64,000 nt of DNA from Dyadobacter sp. CY323. Lineage in GTDB: Bacteria; Bacteroidota; Bacteroidia; Cytophagales; Spirosomataceae. The position numbers and the translations under genes were made by a program. The stretch covers positions 1 through 64,000 of the forward strand of contig NZ_JAJUXH010000011.1 of NCBI RefSeq assembly GCF_021390245.1. The letters are read 5' to 3'. The notes beneath the pieces are model-generated. The model did no database searches and was not told the DNA's origin. It worked only from the letters and a program-made list of their open reading frames with translations. Positions within the stretch are counted from its first letter, which is position 1; the number at the start of each line of letters is the position of its first letter. This document shows positions 27,875 to 34,228 of the stretch, in pieces.

Positions 27875-28987
27875 ATGGATTCTCGTCGTGATTTTCTTCA
27901 AAAACTAACCCTGGGAATTGGTGCAACTGCCCTTTCCGATTTGCCAGCAACTGCCCGAAATCTCTATTCCGGACCAAAAGCGGACAAGCAACTGCGCGTT
28001 GCGATTATGGGACTTGGCAGCTACGGTACCCGCGTTGCCGAAGCAATGAAAGATTGCAAAATGGCTACACTCGTCGGAGCGGTTTCCGGGACACCCGCCA
28101 AGCTGGAAGGTTGGAAAAAGAAATACAACATTCCTGAAAAGAACACTTACAACTACGAGACGGTCAGCAAGATCAAGGATAACCAGGATATTGATTTGGT
28201 TTACATTACCACGCCTAACTCACTGCATCACAAGCATGTGCTGCAAATTGCGGCGGCTGGCAAACATGTACTTTGTGAAAAACCAGTTGCCGACAATGCG
28301 AAGCAAACGCGTGAAATGATTGCAGCTTGTGAAAAAGCCGGGGTGAAGTTTTACATTGGTTACCGCATGCATTTTGAGCCGCATACCCGCGAGCTGATCC
28401 GTATGCGCGAGGCTGGCGAGCTGGGTAAGATCATGCACGTGAACAATTATATGGGTTTCAAATCCGGCGATCCCAACCAGTGGAGACTGAAAAAGGCATT
28501 GGCCGGCGGCGGCGCGATGATGGACGTGGGCATTTATGCATTGAACGGTGCGCGGTATGCGACAGGGGAAGAGCCGATTTGGGTGACAGCGCAGGAAACC
28601 AAAACCGATCCGGTGAAATTCAAGGAAGTGGACGAAACGATCATGTTCCAGCTTGGCTTTCCAAGCGGCGTGGTGGCGAGCTGCGGCACGACTTATAATT
28701 TTAATAACTACGAAAGATTGTATGTGATCGGAGAAAAAGGTTTCGTGGAACTCAGCCCCGCATTCAGCTACGGCCCGATCAAAGGCCGGACGCACCTTGG
28801 CCCGATGAACCAACCGGTGATCACGCACCAAACCCTGCAAATGGACGGAATTGCCGACATTATCCTTAACAACAAGCCCGAACCAAATGTAACCGGAGCC
28901 GAAGGATTGAAGGATATGATCGTCGTCGACGCCGTTTACGAATCCATCCGCAAAGGCGGCGCGAAGATTATGTTGGCAGGCAAATAG
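27875..28987 (+). CDS. Tat-exported Gfo/Idh/MocA oxidoreductase, copy 2
   Basis: A 370-aa paralogue of the preceding gene, the same length and nearly identical over long central stretches (for example HVNNYMGFKSGDPNQWRLKK and the GGGAMMDVG region). The Tat leader MDSRRDFLQKLTLGIGATAL begins at the ATG at 27875, 13 nt after the first copy's stop; in-frame starts further upstream lie inside copy 1 and are rejected. The catalytic motif is HVLCEKPVADNAKQTREMI. Third positions are more GC-rich than in copy 1. Likely a periplasmic sugar dehydrogenase. Confidence 0.88.
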   Translation: MDSRRDFLQKLTLGIGATALSDLPATARNLYSGPKADKQLRVAIMGLGSYGTRVAEAMKDCKMATLVGAVSGTPAKLEGWKKKYNIPEKNTYNYETVSKIKDNQDIDLVYITTPNSLHHKHVLQIAAAGKHVLCEKPVADNAKQTREMIAACEKAGVKFYIGYRMHFEPHTRELIRMREAGELGKIMHVNNYMGFKSGDPNQWRLKKALAGGGAMMDVGIYALNGARYATGEEPIWVTAQETKTDPVKFKEVDETIMFQLGFPSGVVASCGTTYNFNNYERLYVIGEKGFVELSPAFSYGPIKGRTHLGPMNQPVITHQTLQMDGIADIILNNKPEPNVTGAEGLKDMIVVDAVYESIRKGGAKIMLAGK

Positions 28988-29011
28988 CAATTTACACCGC
29001 AAAGAATCACC

Positions 29012-30007
29012 ATGAAATTCCCGAAGTTGTTAAAGCAATGCATCTCCGTTTTTCTGGTGATCCTTGCATTCAATACCAGTTGCACCAAGAAAAGCGTGAC
29101 CGTTTCCAAAAGCGTCGATGCTGACAATCGCTTTAAAGTAATCGGCTATTTACCAAATCGGACGGATTTACTAGTTTCTGCAAAACAAATTGATTTTGCC
29201 AAGATCACTCATTTGTACATTGCCTTTATCAATCCTGATTCGCTGGGTAACCTCACCAGAACCGAGTCTCTAAAAGAAGTAGCAGCACTGGCGCATTCCA
29301 AAAATGTGAAGATCATGGCTTCCATCGGTGGTGGCGGCGCTCCTAAATACTATCCTTCCTTTTTGATTGGAGAAAAGAAAACCAAACTGATCAATGATCT
29401 TGTAAATCTGGCAGTTAATAACAATCTCGACGGCATTGATGTAGACCTGGAAGGCGCATTGATTGATGCCAACTACGAAAGTTTTGTAATCGATTTCGGA
29501 GCCGCATTGCGGCAGAAAAACAAACTGATCACAGCCGCCATCGCCACAGTTTACAAAACCCAGTTTACCGACAAAGCATTGGCGCAGTTCGATTTCGTCA
29601 ACATCATGTCCTACGACCGCACCGGTCCGTGGCGTCCCGACCGTCCGGGCCCGCATGCACCCTACTCCATGTCCGAAGAAGACCTCCAATACTGGCTAGA
29701 AACCCGCAAAATCCCCAGAGAAAAACTTACACTCGGCGTCCCATTCTACGGTTACGGCTTCGGCGGCACCGCACCGGAAAGTATGTCTTACAAAAACATT
29801 CTGCGACAATATCCGGATTCTGTGAATCAGGATCAGATGCATTTGAATGGCGGGATGGTTTATTATAACGGTCTGTCGACGATTCGGAAGAAGACGGAGC
29901 TGGCGATGGAGAAGGTTAACGGGGTGATGATTTGGCAGTTGTTGCAGGATAGTGTTGGGGTGAAGTCGCTGCTGGGGGAGATTGATGGGGTGGTGAAGGG
30001 GAGATAA
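29012..30007 (+). CDS. GH18 chitinase-like lipoprotein
   Basis: A 331-aa lipoprotein of glycoside hydrolase family 18. Leader MKFPKLLKQCISVFLVILAF with lipobox NTSC, then strand FKVIGYLPNRTD and the intact catalytic signature LDGIDVDLEG at about 138-147 (DxxDxDxE, Glu as acid). IMSYDRTGPW and GVMIWQLLQDS complete the TIM barrel. Probably surface- or periplasm-facing; the substrate may be chitin, chito-oligosaccharide or N-glycan. Base use changes sharply inside the gene: C-rich around 29641-29760, strongly G-rich in the last 126 nt. Confidence 0.88.
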   Translation: MKFPKLLKQCISVFLVILAFNTSCTKKSVTVSKSVDADNRFKVIGYLPNRTDLLVSAKQIDFAKITHLYIAFINPDSLGNLTRTESLKEVAALAHSKNVKIMASIGGGGAPKYYPSFLIGEKKTKLINDLVNLAVNNNLDGIDVDLEGALIDANYESFVIDFGAALRQKNKLITAAIATVYKTQFTDKALAQFDFVNIMSYDRTGPWRPDRPGPHAPYSMSEEDLQYWLETRKIPREKLTLGVPFYGYGFGGTAPESMSYKNILRQYPDSVNQDQMHLNGGMVYYNGLSTIRKKTELAMEKVNGVMIWQLLQDSVGVKSLLGEIDGVVKGR

Positions 30008-30094
30008 TCTTCTTAGCTTACTTTTTATATAATGCTATAACGTGAAAAATATTTACGCTAGTCTGATCCTCAGTTGATCACATTTATCTTCGGT

Positions 30095-30535
30095 ATGGAA
30101 AAAGTTGACCTTTGGATTAACATTATCGCAAACTCGCTAACAATTATAGCTTCAAGTATAGCGATATACGTTTTTTACTTTAATAGAGATAAAATAAAGC
30201 ATGCTATAAATTTGATTCTCGATTATTCGAATCAACTTACGCTTACTGACTTAAAATTTAAAATTGAGAGGCTCAATGATTTTAATGCTAACGAGCAAGC
30301 TCAAAAAGCAGAGATCATCAATATTTTACACGAAATTGAGGGACAGATTAATGGAAATCCTTCACTACGAGAAAAATTAAAGGCTCAATTGGACAAGATC
30401 AACAGTTTCATTACCAATAGTAAAATTTTTACCGAACCCAAAAAGCGAAGTTTGGTTAGTGAGCTTAAAGAAAGTATTCGGAACATCGATGTCTCTTCAT
30501 TCAATAATCTGGTAAACTCAAAACCTGTAAATTAA
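30095..30535 (+). CDS. Membrane-anchored coiled-coil protein, unknown
   Basis: A 146-aa protein with one N-terminal membrane segment (about 5-30, NIIANSLTIIASSIAIYVFY) and a long charged, probably coiled-coil, cytoplasmic region (KFKIERLNDFNANEQAQKAE onward). The ATG at 30095 is preferred over an in-frame TTG at 30074. The gene is very AT-rich and its codon use differs from the flanking enzymes. It is followed after 2 nt by another unknown gene, so the two are co-transcribed. No family recognised. Confidence 0.65.
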   Translation: MEKVDLWINIIANSLTIIASSIAIYVFYFNRDKIKHAINLILDYSNQLTLTDLKFKIERLNDFNANEQAQKAEIINILHEIEGQINGNPSLREKLKAQLDKINSFITNSKIFTEPKKRSLVSELKESIRNIDVSSFNNLVNSKPVN

Positions 30536-30537
30536 TC

Positions 30538-30888
30538 ATGAAAATAGTACAAGTCATAAATGCAATGATATCCAATGGTTCAAAGATTACTAACGTAAGA
30601 AAGAGCGGCAATGAATACTTTTTTCTATACGACAATAACTACAAATGGTCAATTACCAAGGACGAAACCGACGAATATTATCTACATTTCTATCCGCTAG
30701 ACGATATGTCGGTAGATGAGTTGTCTCGAAATACAGATTGGGTGGGTTACTCGGATTTTGTTACTTATAGGACGGAAGAACTTAAAACTAAGGAAGCAAC
30801 TGAATCATTTAGCGAGCTATATCAACTAGTAGCAAGCAAAATCTATGGCCTAGATGACATTTTTGACAAGATTATTAATGCTGACTAG
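30538..30888 (+). CDS. Hypothetical cytoplasmic protein, partner of the membrane gene
   Basis: A 116-aa soluble, acidic protein rich in Tyr, Asp and Glu (DNNYKWSITKDETDEYYLHF, YPLDDMSVDELSRNTDWVGY). It starts 2 nt after the membrane-protein gene. The sequence has good compositional balance for a real protein and the same low GC as its partner. No family recognised. Confidence 0.6.
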   Translation: MKIVQVINAMISNGSKITNVRKSGNEYFFLYDNNYKWSITKDETDEYYLHFYPLDDMSVDELSRNTDWVGYSDFVTYRTEELKTKEATESFSELYQLVASKIYGLDDIFDKIINAD

Positions 30889-30976
30889 TATCGACTTAAT
30901 GCACATATTCTAAAGCCTGCGTCACGACATTTCTGTAGAATTGAGCTTATTACAATGAAGTTCTAAAATTCGTCTT

Positions 30977-31198
30977 TTATTTGTAAGATGCAAGTTCAAC
31001 ATTTTTGAAAACAGCCTTCAGTAAATCACAAGGATCTACATCCATTGCGAGAGCTATAAGATAAAGCTCTTTCGCCCTTAAATGCGCGCCTTCTTTTAAT
31101 GTTAATTCGCTGAGTCTTGAAGCGCTAATCCCAGTTTTGCGGGAGATGTCTGCCTTGTTAATAGATTTTCTTCCTAGATAAAGCCCCAATTCTGTCAT
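30977..31198 (-). CDS. XRE-family helix-turn-helix regulator
   Basis: A 73-aa single-domain DNA-binding protein. The HTH is SINKADISRKTGISASRLSE (about 12-31), followed by LIALAMDVDPCDLL, typical of Cro/C1-type regulators. It is transcribed away from the SymE-like gene, with 151 nt between the two starts. The arrangement suggests that it autoregulates and possibly represses the SymE-like gene. An AGGAT/ATCCT palindrome next to its start codon (about 31202-31220) is a possible operator. Confidence 0.75.
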   Translation of the reverse strand: MTELGLYLGRKSINKADISRKTGISASRLSELTLKEGAHLRAKELYLIALAMDVDPCDLLKAVFKNVELASYK

Positions 31199-31266
31199 TA
31201 TAATCCTGTTTTTTAGGATATAAATTTAGAATACAGGAAGAAGTATGTAGAATTCCGATATACAAC

Positions 31267-31298
31267 TTTGTGATTTCGATAGAATATCAGTAGCTTTG
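31267..31298 (+). promoter_or_regulatory. Bacteroidota-type promoter of the symE-like gene
   Basis: TTTG at 31267-31270, 20 nt, then TAGCTTTG at 31291-31298: both -33 (TTTG) and -7 (TAnnTTTG) boxes match the consensus with the expected spacing. It gives a leader of about 45 nt before the ATG at 31350. Confidence 0.65.
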
Positions 31299-31349
31299 TC
31301 TAGAAATTCGAAATATATCTACCGAAAATCAAACTTTAATTTTTACAAC

Positions 31350-31583
31350 ATGCCGTTGCACAAACCTAAACCTCGTCAACTAAAAATTTATCCAAAGTAC
31401 CAAAGAACTTCCCAATGGCGTACCAAGTTCGTCCCAGAAATCAAGTTGTGTGGCGAGTGGCTGAAAGATTTGGGATTCGATTATGGGGAGCATATTACGG
31501 TTCGGTTTGAGGATGACAGGTTAATTATTGAACCCGTGGGAGAGTTGAGGAAGAGTCCGCAGTTGGAGATTTGGGAGGATTAG
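31350..31583 (+). CDS. symE: SymE-like type I toxin
   Basis: A 77-aa protein resembling SymE, the AbrB-fold-derived toxin that in E. coli is LexA-controlled and held in check by the antisense RNA SymR. The segments RQLKIYPKYQ and VPEIKLCGEWLKDLGFDYGE, then ITVRFEDDRLIIEPV, match the family. The ATG at 31350 is chosen because residues before it are unrelated to the family and lie downstream of the promoter. No antisense RNA can be confirmed by eye. A 120-aa gene follows after 12 nt. Confidence 0.78.
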   Translation: MPLHKPKPRQLKIYPKYQRTSQWRTKFVPEIKLCGEWLKDLGFDYGEHITVRFEDDRLIIEPVGELRKSPQLEIWED

Positions 31584-31595
31584 ATCGAAAAAATC

Positions 31596-31958
31596 ATGAA
31601 CAAAAAGAAAAACAACAAATTGCATGGTCAAGTGTGCGAAGTCGTCATTGATCCGTCTTTGGATAGATATGAGAATATGATACTATTTCCTGAAAAATTG
31701 GCGAAGGCGAATAAAGTGTTGAAAACCAAAAAGCTTCCGCCAGAATTGATAAAAACCTCTGAAGAGCACTTTACCGAAAATCATGGTAAACCAGGCAGCG
31801 AGACAAGGATAGCGTTTGAGAAAAAAGCGAGAGCATTCGCACTGACAGAACTCCTGCTCAATGGTCCGGTTTTTACCGAAGATCAGATTAAAGAAATCGA
31901 AGAAACGCACAAATCGATCAACAGATGGCGAGACGCAGATCCTGAAATCTCGGGTTAG
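31596..31958 (+). CDS. Hypothetical protein downstream of symE
   Basis: A 120-aa Lys/Glu-rich, mostly helical protein (KANKVLKTKKLPPELIKTSE, KKARAFALTELLLNGPVFTE). It starts 12 nt after the SymE-like gene and is likely co-transcribed with it. It has no recognisable domain. A protein antitoxin or accessory factor is possible but unproven. Its stop codon lies within a short hairpin (GTTAGC/GCTAAC, about 31952-31972). Confidence 0.55.
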   Translation: MNKKKNNKLHGQVCEVVIDPSLDRYENMILFPEKLAKANKVLKTKKLPPELIKTSEEHFTENHGKPGSETRIAFEKKARAFALTELLLNGPVFTEDQIKEIEETHKSINRWRDADPEISG

Positions 31959-32075
31959 CAGCCACAGGCTAACTCGAATCGCCGAAGGATAATTGAGCCA
32001 ATCGATTCGCGACAAGCTTCCGATTAAAAGCTATTTTTGGAAACTTTGTTACCTCCTTAACCCAACACGCTATTC

Positions 32076-32471
32076 ATGATACCTGCCGATGATTTGAAAA
32101 ACATTGCATTTGAGCGGCTGGCCGACGCGGAGACTTTATTGCTTGCGAAGCGCTTCGATAGCTCCTTCTATTTATGCGGCTATTCGGTGGAAATCGCCCT
32201 TAAATACAAAATTTGTAAAACCTTGAATTGGGCGGGATTTCCTTCTTCAACCAAAGAATTTGAAAAATTAAAGAGCCTGAGAACGCACGATTTAGAATTA
32301 CTATTGTCGCTAACTGGTTTTGAATCAGAGTTTAAAATCCGTTATTTTGATGAATGGTCGCTTATTAGCAACTGGACGCCAGAATCTCGCTACCATGTTG
32401 CCGGATTAGTTAGTGAAGCCAAGGCGAAAAACATGTTTTCCTTCACCAGCATTATTCTTCAAAGTTTATGA
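32076..32471 (+). CDS. HEPN domain protein
   Basis: A 131-aa all-helical HEPN-family protein. The segment FDSSFYLCGYSVEIALKYKI (about 28-47) is the HEPN hallmark, and LRTHDLELLL (about 70-79) is the second conserved block. The RNase motif Rx4-6H found in toxic HEPN proteins is not obvious: the Arg and His present (RTH, RYH) are too close. It may therefore be a non-catalytic or divergent HEPN. It overlaps its downstream partner by 4 nt (ATGA), so the two are translationally coupled, as in HEPN toxin-antitoxin pairs. Confidence 0.72.
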   Translation: MIPADDLKNIAFERLADAETLLLAKRFDSSFYLCGYSVEIALKYKICKTLNWAGFPSSTKEFEKLKSLRTHDLELLLSLTGFESEFKIRYFDEWSLISNWTPESRYHVAGLVSEAKAKNMFSFTSIILQSL

Positions 32472-32848
32472 AAAACATCATTAAAAAACTTATCGAGATT
32501 GAACGGGACAGTGCCGCAGAAAAAGGTGATTATGAACTATTTGCCTTATTCCTGAGAGAAGAATCCATTGGTCGCTGGGATATAGTGGTATATTCTGAAT
32601 GGGCATACCGCGACTATCCTAACTCGCAAAGTTATTTGGCAAAAAAAATACAAAATTCCTTATCGGCAGATGAAATTATTCAGATCTCGCGGGTTGTAGT
32701 TCTGGAACAAGCAGATTTGGAGCTGCCGGATTTTATTCAAAATATGAATGTTCAGCACGGCGTTGCAATGATAAAAGATGAAGAGTTTCTTGGCCAGCAA
32801 ATTGAGCGTGGTTACATAATTACAGCAAACACTCAGCACGCTGCTTAA
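32468..32848 (+). CDS. Partner of the HEPN protein, unknown family
   Basis: A 126-aa protein, acidic in its N-terminal half (IKKLIEIERDSAAEKGDYEL) with an alpha/beta pattern (RWDIVVYSEWAYRDYPNSQS). The 4-nt start/stop overlap with the HEPN gene implies a stable 1:1 partner. It lacks the GSx10DxD nucleotidyltransferase motif of MNT antitoxins, so it is not a standard MNT-HEPN pair. Role unknown; an antitoxin is the simplest guess. Confidence 0.62.
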   Translation: MKNIIKKLIEIERDSAAEKGDYELFALFLREESIGRWDIVVYSEWAYRDYPNSQSYLAKKIQNSLSADEIIQISRVVVLEQADLELPDFIQNMNVQHGVAMIKDEEFLGQQIERGYIITANTQHAA

Positions 32849-32851
32849 CCC

Positions 32852-33049
32852 ATGCGGCTCATCACCTGGAACTGCAACATGGCTTTTCGTAGGAAAGCCG
32901 ATCGACATCGCAACCGGCCCTATCATCTTGATTATTGCTTTGTATCCGCAGATATGGCTGAAAAGTTGGAATCTGTGGAAGTTGGTGACTTTGATTTCTG
33001 GACTAAGTATAGTGACCACGTTCCCTTGATTGTGACTTTTAGGGAATGA
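32852..33049 (+). pseudogene. Internally deleted endonuclease/exonuclease/phosphatase gene
   Basis: A 65-codon open frame that joins the typical N terminus of EEP-family proteins (MRLITWNCNMAFRRKA) directly to their typical C terminus (RPYHLDYCFVSADM and SDHVPLIVTF). The junction is at about residues 16-22. A full family member is well over 200 aa, so roughly 150 or more central residues, including most metal-binding and catalytic positions, are missing, yet the frame is kept. It begins 3 nt after the HEPN partner gene. It is probably a deletion remnant; a functional mini-protein is possible but unlikely. Confidence 0.75.
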
Positions 33050-33168
33050 ACGGAAACAGTTGAAATGACTTAAGCCGATGGATCATTACATAATAGCCAG
33101 CAGATAAGTCAACCTGAAAAACTTTCGAAACTCTTTATAGATTTTGCCATTTAAGATAAACCTTCCAA

Positions 33169-33714
33169 ATGGCAAATTTAACAAACACATATGACCTGCA
33201 AGAGATCGATATGGCAACGGGATATAGATTTCTGTTTGAGAGTGAAGGTCCAAGGAGCATTCTTAAAGCTGTTAGATATTCTTATGTACAAGTATTCGAA
33301 GATCGAAAAGTTTACAACCTTGGATTTGGCGATTATGACCTCGAAAAAGATAGAATCGTCGATCAAGCGACATCCAATAATGGCGATGCCTATAAAGTCT
33401 TTCAAACAGTTCTTTCCACGGTACCGCACTTTTTCAAGCATAATCCAGAAGCTATGTTGCTTGTCCAGGGAAGTGATGGTAGATCAGATTTCGTGGAGAA
33501 ATGTAAGGAAGCATGTTTAAAACGATGCACAGAGGCATGTAAAAAATTCAATCAACGAATTACGATATATCGAAATTATGTAGAAAAAAATTTTGACAGC
33601 CTCAGCCTCGCTTACTGGTTTTTAGGCGGCATTACTTCTGCCGATGGCAATATAACTATCGAACGTTATCTCCTTGGTAACAAATACGATGCGATTTTAT
33701 TGTTCAGAAAATAA
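33169..33714 (+). CDS. DUF6934 family protein
   Basis: A 181-aa cytoplasmic protein matching the DUF6934 pattern known from Bacteroidota: an N-terminal TYDLQEIDMATGYRFLFESE, a central VYNLGFGDYDLEKDRIVD, GDAYKVFQTVLSTVPHFF, and a C-terminal NKYDAILLFRK. No function is described for the family. The Cys-rich stretch CKEACLKRCTEACKKF is unusual. It forms a two-gene cassette with the 58-aa gene that starts 16 nt downstream. Confidence 0.7.
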   Translation: MANLTNTYDLQEIDMATGYRFLFESEGPRSILKAVRYSYVQVFEDRKVYNLGFGDYDLEKDRIVDQATSNNGDAYKVFQTVLSTVPHFFKHNPEAMLLVQGSDGRSDFVEKCKEACLKRCTEACKKFNQRITIYRNYVEKNFDSLSLAYWFLGGITSADGNITIERYLLGNKYDAILLFRK

Positions 33715-33730
33715 CCGTAATTTTATTTAT

Positions 33731-33907
33731 ATGGAAGCAAAAGAAAAACGACCTACTAGTATACCGACGAACCCAGAAGAAAAGGCGGCGTTCCTGCGAC
33801 GAATAGCCGAGGAAATCGGTGACCGCGATCTTTTCCCGGAGAAAACTGCCCGTGCCCGAAAATTTCTTGAAGGGCTTGAAAAAAGCCAGCAGCGCTTAAT
33901 CCCATAA
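33731..33907 (+). CDS. Small acidic/basic helical protein of the DUF6934 cassette
   Basis: A 58-aa protein (MEAKEKRPTSIPTNPEEKAA, then FLRRIAEEIGDRDLFPEKTA). The ATG at 33731 is preferred to one at 33674, which lies inside the DUF6934 gene. Small two-gene cassettes of this shape in Bacteroidota accessory regions resemble toxin-antitoxin pairs, but no motif confirms this. Confidence 0.6.
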   Translation: MEAKEKRPTSIPTNPEEKAAFLRRIAEEIGDRDLFPEKTARARKFLEGLEKSQQRLIP

Positions 33908-34228
33908 CAATCCCAGGTGTCAAGTTTGAGCCTTGCGCGGAGGACCTTATCGCTATGTTGCTGAGATTCCGGCTGGATTGAGTTTGAGTTTAATGGGGTT
34001 TGCCACGAATTCACGAAGAATACACGAATTATTCAGACGATGGAGTTTGAGGGTTACCGGGAAAAGGGCATGTCGCATGGAGCGTGACGTGATGGATTAT
34101 TATGAGAAGCTCGACGAATGGCTTAGCAATCTATGAGCTTTTCAGCAAACCAACTTTGAGCCTTCCAACAAAGTTGACACTCTCATTTCCGCCGACCTTT
34201 GTTATCGTTAATTCAAAATAAAAACACG
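33908..34228. other. Gene-poor stretch with duplicated TTTGAGCCTT motif
   Basis: About 320 nt. A 67-codon open frame at 33933-34136 has no recognisable family and is treated as spurious or degenerate. The text around 34004-34031 (CCACGAATTCACGAA, then TACACGAATT) is a short direct repeat. TTTGAGCCTT occurs twice, at about 33924 and 34155, flanking the stretch. The end holds the SDR promoter and operator. Confidence 0.45.
34151..34201 (+). promoter_or_regulatory. Promoter with overlapping palindromic operator for the SDR gene
   Basis: A perfect inverted repeat CAACTTTG (34151-34158) / CAAAGTTG (34169-34176) overlaps the -33-like TTGAC at 34174-34178; GACCTTTG at 34194-34201 is the -7 candidate. 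Such placement would let a dimeric regulator block or recruit polymerase. The downstream AraC-type gene is the obvious candidate regulator. Confidence 0.5.

Noticed and set aside
28220..29002. 260-codon open frame antisense to the second Gfo/Idh/MocA gene
   Set aside because: It mirrors a strongly conserved gene, and similar antisense frames appear opposite copy 1, as expected from the codon bias of the real genes.
31350..31583. SymR-type antisense RNA for the SymE-like gene
   Set aside because: No promoter-terminator pair on the minus strand across the SymE start could be made out by eye.
32076..32471. Assignment as a standard MNT-HEPN toxin
   Set aside because: The downstream partner lacks the nucleotidyltransferase motif and the HEPN lacks a clear Rx4-6H motif, so only the HEPN fold is claimed.
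33933..34136. 67-codon plus-strand open frame
   Set aside because: No family resemblance; it contains a simple repeat-like segment (ACGAATTCACGAA) and looks like decayed or non-coding DNA.
25774..34145. Integrated mobile element (prophage, transposon or integrative element)
   Set aside because: Accessory genes are present, but no integrase, transposase, phage structural or conjugation gene and no tRNA-flanked attachment site could be found.
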